IMG/VR virus record: IMGVR_UViG_3300042906_001465
Location: 1-27,037 of that record
DNA length: 27,037 nucleotides
DNA from: a virus
Strand: one strand, 5' to 3'
A program made the position numbers and the translations under genes. The notes under the pieces were generated by a model. That model searched no databases. It saw only the letters and a list, made by a program, of their open reading frames with translations, and had not been told where the DNA came from. Shown here piece after piece: positions 7,129 to 14,362 of this stretch; within the stretch, counting starts at the first letter, position 1, and each line of letters begins with the position of its first letter.

Positions 7129-8171
7129 TGGGGTTCCCAAAAAAAATAAAAAAATATTTACCTCTCATAGAAAAAAAAACACTATTAGCACGAAGACATG
7201 AGATGGCTGATATGATTAGTGAGGATGGTACGTATTTACCTAAATCACTTCTTCATGCCGACATGGATGCGGGGTTTTTGGAATTTGTACGAGATCAGTT
7301 GGAGTTATCAGTGGAGGGGAAAAAAATACCTATGGTTGATGTGTTGATAACCACACAGAATTGGGCACAGTTCACTGAGACTTGGGATTTCGAAAATATT
7401 GACAAAAATGCCGAACCTCCTTTTATAACCGTAATTAGAACTCCAGAAGTAAAATATGGGAACAATCCTTCTATTGTTTATAATATCCCAAATAGAAGAT
7501 TATACTTTTACATGCAAGTTCCAACATGGGATGGACAAAGACATGGAATGGATATTTACAAAATTCCACAACCAATTCCTGTGGACATAGAATATACGGT
7601 TGCAATTATTTGTAATAGAATGAGAGAGATAAATAAATTTAATCAAGTTATCATGACTAAATTTGCATCTCTTCAGGCATATCAAGTTATCAAGGGTCAT
7701 TATATCCCAATTAAAATTACGAATATATCCGACGAATCTGTTCTTGAATTAGAAAAAAGAAAATATTATATACAAAAATACACATTCACATTAGGTGGGT
7801 TTTTACTTGATGAAGATGAATTTGAGGTAGTCCCAGCAATTACAAGGGTTCTTCAAATGTATGAGGTGGATACCAAATCCAAGAAAAGAAAACAAAGAAA
7901 AGCACAACCACCCCCATCCCCAACGATTACTTACGATTATGCTTCTGGATCAACTTCATTGACTTTATCTAAAACCTTTGATTATAGAGTTGATTTAAAT
8001 TTTATTGATTCTTTGAATGTAAGTTCTTATGATGTCTTTATAAATGGTTTATTATTTGGGACAGACATTCGATCAATTCCAGTTAATACTGGTGATGTTA
8101 TTGATATAGTGATTGTAAAACAAGTACCAAATGATGAATCCTGGATTCAATGGTACACAGAATATCTTTAA
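7128..8171 (+). CDS. gp15-like tail terminator / sheath stabiliser (candidate) with added C-terminal beta domain
   Basis: A 347-residue protein. Residues about 115-245 have the alternating pattern of T4-type gp15, the ring that caps tube and sheath: YNIPNRRLYFYMQVPTW, then PIPVDIEYTVAIICNRMREINKFNQ, then GHYIPIKI and a 'GGFLLDEDEFE' ending. A basic, proline-rich linker (KSKKRKQRKAQPPPSP, about 251-266) leads to a C-terminal beta domain of about 80 residues that could be Ig-like. T4 gp15 is about 260 residues, so the extra domain explains the length. It follows the gp14-like candidate and the KNVHA gene with overlapping starts and stops, and the sheath gene comes next, as expected for tail completion. 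Its stop codon overlaps the end of the antisense ribbon-helix-helix gene by 4 bases. The exact gp15 identity is inferred. Confidence 0.55.
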   Translation: MGFPKKIKKYLPLIEKKTLLARRHEMADMISEDGTYLPKSLLHADMDAGFLEFVRDQLELSVEGKKIPMVDVLITTQNWAQFTETWDFENIDKNAEPPFITVIRTPEVKYGNNPSIVYNIPNRRLYFYMQVPTWDGQRHGMDIYKIPQPIPVDIEYTVAIICNRMREINKFNQVIMTKFASLQAYQVIKGHYIPIKITNISDESVLELEKRKYYIQKYTFTLGGFLLDEDEFEVVPAITRVLQMYEVDTKSKKRKQRKAQPPPSPTITYDYASGSTSLTLSKTFDYRVDLNFIDSLNVSSYDVFINGLLFGTDIRSIPVNTGDVIDIVIVKQVPNDESWIQWYTEYL

Positions 8172-8332
8172 AGTTCTCCGTAGATATCTCTTTTTTCTTT
8201 ACATTTTTCCAAAATTAATTTTTCTAAAAATTTGTACATTTTAATTCCGTGCTTGTCACAATATTTTTTTAGAGTCGTGTGAACTTCCACGGAAATCTTT
8301 AAATTTTTTATTTTTTTTGGGTTAGAATCCAT
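8168..8332 (-). CDS. Small ribbon-helix-helix (MetJ/Arc-type) DNA-binding protein
   Basis: A 54-residue protein encoded antisense in the gap between the gp15-like and sheath genes. The reading MDSNPKKIKNLKISVEVHTT is followed by LKKYCDKHGIKMYKFLEKLI and a charged tail ending IYGEL. A basic arm, one strand (LKISVEV), helix (HTTLKKYCDKHG) and second helix (KMYKFLEKLILEKC) are the ribbon-helix-helix fold of small dimeric repressors. The stop codon overlaps the convergent gp15-like stop by 4 bases. Immediately upstream is a two-copy 11-bp repeat that may be its operator. Its divergent partner is the tail sheath gene, so it could control late genes, itself, or host genes. The coding call is good and the fold likely; the target is unknown. 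Confidence 0.75.
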   Translation of the reverse strand: MDSNPKKIKNLKISVEVHTTLKKYCDKHGIKMYKFLEKLILEKCKEKRDIYGEL

Positions 8333-8333
8333 A

Positions 8334-8355
8334 GGTAGAAAAAAGGTAGAAAAAA
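8334..8355. repeat. Two-copy 11-bp direct repeat upstream of the ribbon-helix-helix gene
   Basis: GGTAGAAAAAA occurs twice back to back (8334-8344, 8345-8355), one base upstream of the small regulator's ATG. The spacing is about one helical turn, which suits side-by-side binding of ribbon-helix-helix dimers. A slippage-derived tract without function is also possible. Confidence 0.45.
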
Positions 8356-8410
8356 ATCCTACTATTAATTAAATACATTGTTTTCTTAGAATTTTTAACG
8401 AAAAACGAAG

Positions 8411-8418
8411 TATTTATA
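8411..8418 (+). promoter_or_regulatory. TATTTATA motif before the tail sheath gene
   Basis: GTATTTATA lies 32 bases before the sheath ATG (8451), followed by an almost pure A leader. No Shine-Dalgarno sequence is present. It is one of the best copies of the repeated motif, ahead of a gene that must be strongly expressed late. Confidence 0.55.
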
Positions 8419-8450
8419 TAGAAAATAAAAATAAAAAAAACAAAACAATA

Positions 8451-11400
8451 ATGGCTACTAACAGTAAAGTATTTGTATCCCCAGGTGTCTATACTTCCGA
8501 AGTTGATTTAAGTTTCGTTGCTCAGAGTGTGGGGGTTACTACCCTAGGTATTGCTGGGGAAACCTTGAAAGGTCCGGCATTTGAACCCATATTCATTAGA
8601 AACTACGACGAATTTACAACTTATTTTGGAGGAACATCACCTGAAAAATTTGTGAATACACAAATTCCCAAATATGAAGCAGCGTACATCGCTAAATCTT
8701 ATTTACAACAATCAAATCAGTTATTTGTAACAAGAATTCTTGGTTTATCTGGTTATGATGCAGGACCATCTTGGTCTATAGTTACTGAAGGAAATGTAGA
8801 TCCAACAACCATAGATGTTTGGTGTTTAAGTGCGGTTACACCGTCAGGTACTTGTGTCCCTGTTTGTGTACTTCCTAAAACTGAACCGTTTATTGTCGAC
8901 TTTACTGGTTGTACTAACAGTGATGGAACTATTTCTTTCTTATCTAATTTCCCAACTGAAATTGAAAATCTTTTAACCACTCCTTATCAGGGTCCTCAAG
9001 GAAATCAATCATCTCTGAATCAAAATATTAAAGATTTAATTTTTGACGTTATAACTTCAAACAACCCTGCAATTACTGAAGATGAACTTATTAGTTATTT
9101 CGGTAGTGTTGATGGTGCTGATTACAGTGCATTGACTGTTAATGGAAGTTACACTGGAGCAACTAATGTATTTGGTGTTCCTGCAATTCCATTTGAAGAT
9201 AATGATTTGTCTTCAGTTAATAACGATCCTTGGTTTTACGCATTATTTGATAATACAGGAAATGGTAATTATACAGGATATTCATTTTGGGCAATTGTTA
9301 CCGGGGTAACGAACATCAATCCAGTTACTACAACAACTACCGGAACTATTCCAACCCCAACACCTACACCTTCAGCACAAAATCCTTGTGTTTCTCCATT
9401 ACCTTTTACCTCACCTACTCCTACCCCTACACCAGTTAATATTGACTGTTATTCCGGATCAGTTGTTGGTGTTGTATATTATTACACAGGAAACACTTAT
9501 AATGATTATGATGATATGGTAGTCGCTACCTTTAGATCACGAGGTGTGTCATATTACAATGATGGTACTAATCCTGATTTTGAAGTAAGTGGATTAACTC
9601 AAGTATCCTTAGACTTCTCTAATCAATACTCTGGAGTTACTAAAAATCCTTTCTTAACTTTTGGAGTTAATGTGACAAATAATTCAGGGACTAATTTCTT
9701 CTATGAAACATCTTTCAATACTTCAGATGCAAACTACTTAACTAAAGTATTTGGAGTTGACAATTTTGGTAAGCCAAGAACACAAGTTCCAATTTTTGTT
9801 GAGGAAAGATTCCAAACATTATTAAGTTATGGTTGGAGAAAAGGTTTCATCAAGGGTCTTAGTGCTGTCTTGGTTGACTTGGATAATGTTACGGGTCTGA
9901 ATAACGCACCAAGTACTTCAATTGCTTGGTACTTAGACAGATATCAAACACCAAAATCACCTTGGGTTGTTTCTGAATTACGAGGTACAAAAGTGTATGA
10001 TCTATTTAGATTTTACACGGTTGCTGATGGAGATTCTGCTAACTACAATGTTAAAGTTTCAATTTTCAATATCTCATTTGCGAACGAAACATTTGATGTA
10101 ATGATTCGTGACTATTATGATACGGATTCAAACCCAACAGTTTTAGAGAAATTTACTAACTGTTCAATGGACCCAAGTCAAAATAACTTCATTGCTAAAA
10201 AGATAGGATCACTCGATGGTGAATATGAATTGAATTCAAAATATGTAATGGTCGAACTAAATGAGGATGCACCAGTAGATGCCCTTCCTTGTGGATTCGA
10301 TGGTTATATGTTCAGAACTTACTTCGGAGCAAATCCTCCTTTCCCAATTTACAAAACTAAATATGATTTCCCAGGTGAAGTAATTTACAATCCTCCGTTT
10401 ACAGGACCTATTCTAAGTTCTGGAGATAATGTGAGAAGAACTTACCTTGGGTTCTCAAATAGTATTGGATATGACTCCAACTTCTTTGAGTATGTTGGTA
10501 AACAAAATCCTCTTGACAGTTGTGCTCTTGAAGGTATTGATTGGGATTACAGGACTCGAGGATTCCATATGGATAAAAACGCATCTGGAATTACAATTTC
10601 TGGACCATTCACTTCTAATGGAACCCCTAGATTCTATGTTGGTGATGCTGACTTCAGTGTTGAGCCAACAAGTGCAACTAGTCCTTACTACCGTTTGTAC
10701 TCTAGAAAATATACCTTATTAGTTCAAGGAGGCTTTGACGGATGGGATATCTATAGAGAACATAGAACTAATTCTGACAGATTTGTATTAGGGGCATCAG
10801 GTTATCTGAATGGGGCTTGTCCTGATAACCGATATCCAAATGCAATTGGTTGGGGAGCGTTCAAACAAATCTCTTTAGGAGATGGGACGATGGATTGGGC
10901 GAACACTGACTATTATGCATACTTGTTAGGTATCAGAACTTTTGCAAACCCGGAATCAGTTAATATTAACGTGTTTGTGAGTCCTGGAATTGATTATGTA
11001 AATAACAGTAATTTGGTTGAAGCAACAATTGAAATGATTGAAAACGAAAGAGCCGACTCACTTTATATTACAACTACCCCTGACTACAATATGTTCCTAC
11101 CTACAACAACTGGTATAGATGGTTTGATTTACCCACAAGAGGCTGTAGATAATCTTGAACAATCAGGAATTGATTCTAACTACACCGCAACTTACTATCC
11201 GTGGGTTCTTACAAGAGATACAGTAAACAATACACAAATCTATATTCCGGCTACAGCGGAGGTTACTCGAAACTTAGCATTAACTGATAACATCGCATTC
11301 CCTTGGTTTGCAGCGGCTGGGTACACTCGTGGTATTGTAAACTCAATAAAGGCACGTAAAAAACTGACACAGGAAGATAGAGATACTCTATACACAGGAA

Positions 11401-11795
11401 GAATCAACCCAATTGCAACCTTCTCAGATGTAGGTACAGTAATTTGGGGTAACAAAACTCTTCAAATTAGAGAATCTGCTCTTGATAGAATTAACGTTAG
11501 ACGATTATTATTACAAGCACGTAAGTTAATTTCAGCAGTATCTGTAAGATTGTTGTTTGATCAGAATGATGCACAAGTTCGTCAAGACTTCCTTAATTCT
11601 GTTAATCCTATCTTAGATGCAATTCGTAGAGACAGAGGTTTATATGACTTTAGAGTTACGGTTTCTAATGATGTTGCAGACTTAGATAGAAATCAAATGA
11701 CAGGTAAGATATTTATTAAACCTACACGTTCATTAGAATTTATTGATATCACCTTCTACATTACTCCTACAGGAGCATCGTTTGAGGATATTTAA
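8451..11795 (+). CDS. Tail sheath protein (gp18-like), greatly enlarged
   Basis: The contractile sheath subunit that surrounds the tail tube and shortens to drive injection. The N-terminus (VFVSPGVYTSEVDLSF, residues about 7-22) and the C-terminal third match the sheath family. C-terminal landmarks are VFVSPGIDYV near 840, YYPWVLTRD, FPWFAAAGYTRG, SIKARKKLTQEDRDTLY, NVRRLLLQARKLI and a closing LEFIDITFYI. At 1114 residues it is far longer than T4 gp18 (659). The extra sequence, roughly residues 110-820, is beta-rich and includes a Thr/Pro linker (PTPTPTPS and SPTPTPTPVN, about 298-333) bracketed by cysteines, so decoration domains probably project from the sheath surface. It starts with ATG after an A-rich leader and ends just before a strong terminator. 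The family call is firm. Confidence 0.96.
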   Translation: MATNSKVFVSPGVYTSEVDLSFVAQSVGVTTLGIAGETLKGPAFEPIFIRNYDEFTTYFGGTSPEKFVNTQIPKYEAAYIAKSYLQQSNQLFVTRILGLSGYDAGPSWSIVTEGNVDPTTIDVWCLSAVTPSGTCVPVCVLPKTEPFIVDFTGCTNSDGTISFLSNFPTEIENLLTTPYQGPQGNQSSLNQNIKDLIFDVITSNNPAITEDELISYFGSVDGADYSALTVNGSYTGATNVFGVPAIPFEDNDLSSVNNDPWFYALFDNTGNGNYTGYSFWAIVTGVTNINPVTTTTTGTIPTPTPTPSAQNPCVSPLPFTSPTPTPTPVNIDCYSGSVVGVVYYYTGNTYNDYDDMVVATFRSRGVSYYNDGTNPDFEVSGLTQVSLDFSNQYSGVTKNPFLTFGVNVTNNSGTNFFYETSFNTSDANYLTKVFGVDNFGKPRTQVPIFVEERFQTLLSYGWRKGFIKGLSAVLVDLDNVTGLNNAPSTSIAWYLDRYQTPKSPWVVSELRGTKVYDLFRFYTVADGDSANYNVKVSIFNISFANETFDVMIRDYYDTDSNPTVLEKFTNCSMDPSQNNFIAKKIGSLDGEYELNSKYVMVELNEDAPVDALPCGFDGYMFRTYFGANPPFPIYKTKYDFPGEVIYNPPFTGPILSSGDNVRRTYLGFSNSIGYDSNFFEYVGKQNPLDSCALEGIDWDYRTRGFHMDKNASGITISGPFTSNGTPRFYVGDADFSVEPTSATSPYYRLYSRKYTLLVQGGFDGWDIYREHRTNSDRFVLGASGYLNGACPDNRYPNAIGWGAFKQISLGDGTMDWANTDYYAYLLGIRTFANPESVNINVFVSPGIDYVNNSNLVEATIEMIENERADSLYITTTPDYNMFLPTTTGIDGLIYPQEAVDNLEQSGIDSNYTATYYPWVLTRDTVNNTQIYIPATAEVTRNLALTDNIAFPWFAAAGYTRGIVNSIKARKKLTQEDRDTLYTGRINPIATFSDVGTVIWGNKTLQIRESALDRINVRRLLLQARKLISAVSVRLLFDQNDAQVRQDFLNSVNPILDAIRRDRGLYDFRVTVSNDVADLDRNQMTGKIFIKPTRSLEFIDITFYITPTGASFEDI

Positions 11796-11816
11796 TATAA
11801 TTCTAGATTCTAACTT

Positions 11817-11846
11817 AAACCCTCATAGAAATATGGGGGTTTTTTT
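11817..11846 (+). terminator. Strong intrinsic terminator after the sheath gene
   Basis: An 11-bp stem (AAACCCTCATA with TATGGGGGTTT, one T-G wobble) closes a GAAA tetraloop and runs into seven or more T. It lies about 20 bases after the sheath stop codon and separates that transcript from the unknown gene downstream. Confidence 0.9.
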
Positions 11847-11887
11847 GTTAATTAATAAAATAGTTTGTAATTTAGCAAAAAAAAGTT

Positions 11888-12736
11888 ATGAACTGGTTAC
11901 CAGGAAAGTTAAGAATGTATATGAATGATTGGGATGATAATCTTTTATTTATGCCAACCAAAATAAGAATGGAAAAAAAGGTTGATAAAAAATGGGTTGA
12001 GGTCTGGGTATCAACGTTAGAATTTTCAGAAGTTAGATTAAATTCTGATTACCGACCTTACAAAAACAAAATTGAGTTGGCTTTTAAAAATTTTCGAGAA
12101 ACAGAACCTTTTATTAATGATCTGAATTATTGTATAGAAAATAAATTATTCGGACCAAGTTTCTTGAAATTTAAAGAATCTTTAATTTATGCGAATCCAG
12201 TTGCAATAAACACCGCTAGAGGTCACAAACCAAACGACTTAAAAATGGGGGTTAAGTTACTTATTGAAAGAACTTTCACACAAGAAGAAAGAAAAATAAT
12301 GGTCAGTAATATACAAAAATCTTATTTTTATGAGAAAAAATATGATCTGAAATTTTTGAATTCTTTGTTTAATGACCTTGATGATAAAATAATCGATTTT
12401 TACCTCAACGATAAGGTATCATATTATACAGTCTCATCAGAGGATTTTGCCAATTCTTTTAAATCTGAAATTAATAATACTGCATTAAATCCAAAACTAG
12501 GGAAAAAAATTGCAATAAAAGATTTTATAAAAAAAATATTAAATGATATTTATAGAAGTAATAATCCAGATTTAAACAAAATTTCATTTGGTTATTCAGA
12601 AGACGATAAAGAATTGGTTAACGCTATTATAGATTATATTAAAAAAGAATTATTATTTATTTATCCAAATATTCATTTTGTTATATACGATAATTCAAAT
12701 AATAAAACTAATAAAATTATAATTAATAATTATTAA
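11888..12736 (+). CDS. Unknown protein inserted between sheath and tube genes
   Basis: A 282-residue protein of unrecognised family. The start at 11888 (MNWLPGKLRMYMNDW) has an A-rich leader (AAAAAAAAGTT). No GIY-YIG, HNH or LAGLIDADG motif is visible, so it is not an obvious homing endonuclease, although that was considered because such genes often sit between T4 structural genes. The middle contains a Lys/Ile/Asn-rich helical stretch, and the protein ends in a very Asn-rich tail (DNSNNKTNKIIINNY). The 3' part is even more A/T-rich than its neighbours. It is flanked by the sheath terminator and a hairpin over its own stop codon, so it looks like a self-contained cargo gene. In T4 the sheath and tube genes are adjacent. 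Confidence 0.6.
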   Translation: MNWLPGKLRMYMNDWDDNLLFMPTKIRMEKKVDKKWVEVWVSTLEFSEVRLNSDYRPYKNKIELAFKNFRETEPFINDLNYCIENKLFGPSFLKFKESLIYANPVAINTARGHKPNDLKMGVKLLIERTFTQEERKIMVSNIQKSYFYEKKYDLKFLNSLFNDLDDKIIDFYLNDKVSYYTVSSEDFANSFKSEINNTALNPKLGKKIAIKDFIKKILNDIYRSNNPDLNKISFGYSEDDKELVNAIIDYIKKELLFIYPNIHFVIYDNSNNKTNKIIINNY

Positions 12737-12760
12737 TATGCTCTTATATATAGCATATTA
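12734..12760 (+). terminator. Hairpin overlapping the stop codon of the unknown gene
   Basis: TAATATGCT (12734-12742) and AGCATATTA (12752-12760) form a perfect 9-bp stem with a 9-base loop; the TAA stop is the outer end of the left arm. There is no U-tract, so it may stabilise the 3' end rather than terminate efficiently. Confidence 0.45.
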
Positions 12761-12804
12761 TTAAACAAAAAATAAAAGTAAATAGAAAAAAAATTTTTTT
12801 GTCG

Positions 12805-12812
12805 TATTTATA
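12805..12812 (+). promoter_or_regulatory. TATTTATA motif before the tail tube gene
   Basis: CGTATTTATA lies 38 bases before the tube ATG (12851), with a long A/T-only leader and no Shine-Dalgarno sequence. The wider context resembles the sheath promoter candidate. Confidence 0.55.
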
Positions 12813-12850
12813 GTAAAATTAATAAACTAAATTAAAAAAATTAAAAAATT

Positions 12851-13339
12851 ATGGCTGATTTGTTAATGAAGATGCCGGTTCCTTATGAACCAAAAAGACA
12901 GAACCGGTTCATCTTAAGATTTCCAACCTCTTTGGGTATTAATGAATGGTTTGTTGAAAGTGCATCTAGACCTTCAATTAAAATCGGTTCAACTGAAATT
13001 CAATTCTTGAATACATCCACATTTGTTGCGGGTAGATTTACTTGGGACGCTATTTCTGTTAAATTCAGAGATCCAATCGGACCATCAGCATCTCAAGCAT
13101 TGATGGAATGGGTTCGTTTATGTGCTGAATCAGTTACAGGTCGTATGGGTTATGCTGCTGGTTATAAGAAAAATGTTGATTTGGAGATGTTAGACCCAAC
13201 TGGAGTTGTTGTAGAAAAATGGATTTTAGAGGGTGCATTTATGACAAGTGTAAACTTTGGTTCATTGAGTTATTCTCAAGATGCTTTAGCCGATATTACG
13301 GCAAACATCCAAATGGATAGATGTGTTTTAGTTTATTAA
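12851..13339 (+). CDS. Tail tube protein (gp19-like)
   Basis: The subunit of the rigid inner tube through which DNA passes. It has 162 residues, almost exactly T4 gp19 length (163). Family features are RQNRFILRFPTSLGI (about 16-30), VESASRPSIKIGSTEI, a FTWDAISVKFRDPIG strand pair (about 63-77), ALMEWVRLC and a closing strand with ITANIQMDRCVLVY. It is bracketed by its own promoter-like motif and a terminator, which would allow independent high-level expression. The family call is strong. Confidence 0.93.
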   Translation: MADLLMKMPVPYEPKRQNRFILRFPTSLGINEWFVESASRPSIKIGSTEIQFLNTSTFVAGRFTWDAISVKFRDPIGPSASQALMEWVRLCAESVTGRMGYAAGYKKNVDLEMLDPTGVVVEKWILEGAFMTSVNFGSLSYSQDALADITANIQMDRCVLVY

Positions 13340-13360
13340 TGGTTTCAAAATAAAGTCACT

Positions 13361-13390
13361 GACCCCATCATTAATTTGTTGGGGTTTTTT
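13361..13390 (+). terminator. Intrinsic terminator after the tail tube gene
   Basis: ACCCCA (13362-13367) pairs with TGGGGT (13380-13385) across a 12-base loop, followed by six T. It lies 22 bases past the tube stop codon. Confidence 0.85.
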
Positions 13391-13415
13391 GTTGACTAAA
13401 ATTTTATACAAGTTA

Positions 13416-13423
13416 TATTTAAA
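13416..13423 (+). promoter_or_regulatory. Weak TATTTA-type box before the gp26-like gene
   Basis: TATATTTAAA lies about 12-20 bases before the ATG at 13435, just after the tube terminator. It matches only the first six bases of the common motif. A promoter is needed here if the terminator is efficient. Confidence 0.35.
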
Positions 13424-13434
13424 ATAAAAAGAAA

Positions 13435-14196
13435 ATGGAAGATTCTCAAAAATATGGTCAAATGGATTTTAATTTACCTCATGATGTAGTTTCACTACCA
13501 TCGGGTGGGTTATTTTATAACTCAAAAAAAAAGACAGTAAAATTAGGTTACTTAACCGCATCTGATGAAAACTTACTTGCAAATATTAATGAAAGAAAAA
13601 CAATTAAAGAAACAATTGTTCTTCCTTTGTTAAGGTCAAAGTTATATGAACCAGATCTAAGACCTGAGGAATTACTTGATGGAGACATTGAGGCCCTATT
13701 AATTTTTTTACGTAACACCTCTTTTGGACCTGAATATAATTTGATTTTAACTGACCCCAAAACCGATAAAGATTTTGAAACAGTAATTTTCTTGGACCAA
13801 TTAGATGTTAGAAAAACAACCGCACAACCCGATAAAGATGGTCATTTTGTGGTCACATTACCAAAAACACAATCTGTTGTTAAGTATAAACTTTTAAGTT
13901 TAAAAGATTCTTTAGAAGTTGATTCCATTTTACAGTCCTACCCAAAAAATGTTGTTGCTCCGACCGCTACTCTTAAACTTAGTAAACAAATAGTAGAAAT
14001 AGACGGTACAGACGATAGAGTATCTATAGAAAAATTTGTTCAGAACATGCCAATAATGGACTCTAAGTTTTTGAAAAAATTTATGTACGATAATGAACCT
14101 AGATTAGATCTATTAAGAGAAGTTTTAGCCCCGTCTGGAGAAAAGGTAGTAGTGAATATTACCTTTGGGGTTGAATTTTTTCGGCCTTTCTTCTGA
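13435..14196 (+). CDS. gp26-like baseplate hub / tail assembly protein, zero-frame product
   Basis: A 253-residue protein with the T4 gp26-type layout. It starts with a short beta segment VVSLPSGGLFYNSKK (about 18-32), then KLGYLTASDENLL (37-49), then ELLDGDIEALLIFLRNTSFGPEYNL (about 79-103), and ends with a hydrophobic strand VVVNITFGVEFF. T4 gp26 is 208 residues. It lies between tail tube and tape measure, exactly where lambda-type phages place the frameshifted tail chaperones G and GT. The zero frame stops at TGA (14194-14196), but the +1 frame continues without a usable ATG for about 50 more codons of protein-like sequence, and the two overlap at GAA-TTT-TTT-CGG. The 253-residue product is therefore probably one of two forms, or the gene carries a single-base indel. 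The gp26 assignment is likely, not certain. Confidence 0.75.
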   Translation: MEDSQKYGQMDFNLPHDVVSLPSGGLFYNSKKKTVKLGYLTASDENLLANINERKTIKETIVLPLLRSKLYEPDLRPEELLDGDIEALLIFLRNTSFGPEYNLILTDPKTDKDFETVIFLDQLDVRKTTAQPDKDGHFVVTLPKTQSVVKYKLLSLKDSLEVDSILQSYPKNVVAPTATLKLSKQIVEIDGTDDRVSIEKFVQNMPIMDSKFLKKFMYDNEPRLDLLREVLAPSGEKVVVNITFGVEFFRPFF

Positions 14197-14335
14197 TTAC
14201 ATTCAAAACTCCCTCCAAGAGTATTATTACCTTGCACAAAAATTAAATTTACCCTATTGGGATTATCTGAGAATGCCCATATACGTCAGAAAATTTTTGA
14301 TGAACAAGTTAATTGAAGATTCAAAACCCACATAA
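14156..14335 (+). CDS. Frameshifted C-terminal extension of the gp26-like protein (gp51/GT-like candidate)
   Basis: The frame is open in +1 relative to the gp26-like gene from just after a TGA at 14153-14155 to TAA at 14333-14335. After the overlap it reads SDYIQNSLQEYYYLAQKLNL, then PYWDYLRMPIYVRKFLMNKL, then IEDSKPT. This is a convincing helical segment with the 'MPIYxRKF' pattern I associate with small baseplate-hub assembly or tail-chaperone proteins. There is no ATG before 14273, so it must be made by frameshifting, by a TTG start (14165 or 14171), or be joined to the first gene by correcting one base in the T6 run (14176-14181). The coordinates given are the open span, not a proven start. 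Confidence 0.6.
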   Translation: MLPLGLNFFGLSSDYIQNSLQEYYYLAQKLNLPYWDYLRMPIYVRKFLMNKLIEDSKPT

Positions 14336-14339
14336 TTTG

Positions 14340-14347
14340 TATTTATT
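14340..14347 (+). promoter_or_regulatory. TATTTATT motif before the tape measure gene
   Basis: GTATTTATT lies 15 bases before the ATG at 14363, in the short gap after the frameshifted segment. It matches seven of eight bases of the common motif. Confidence 0.4.
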
Positions 14348-14362
14348 TTAAAAGAATAATTA

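Noticed and set aside
10447-10722. Plus-strand frame of 91 codons in another frame of the sheath gene
   Set aside because: It is embedded in the sheath coding region, with no start signal and no protein-like motif.
11888-12736. Homing endonuclease between sheath and tube
   Set aside because: No GIY-YIG, HNH or LAGLIDADG signature can be seen in the 282 residues.
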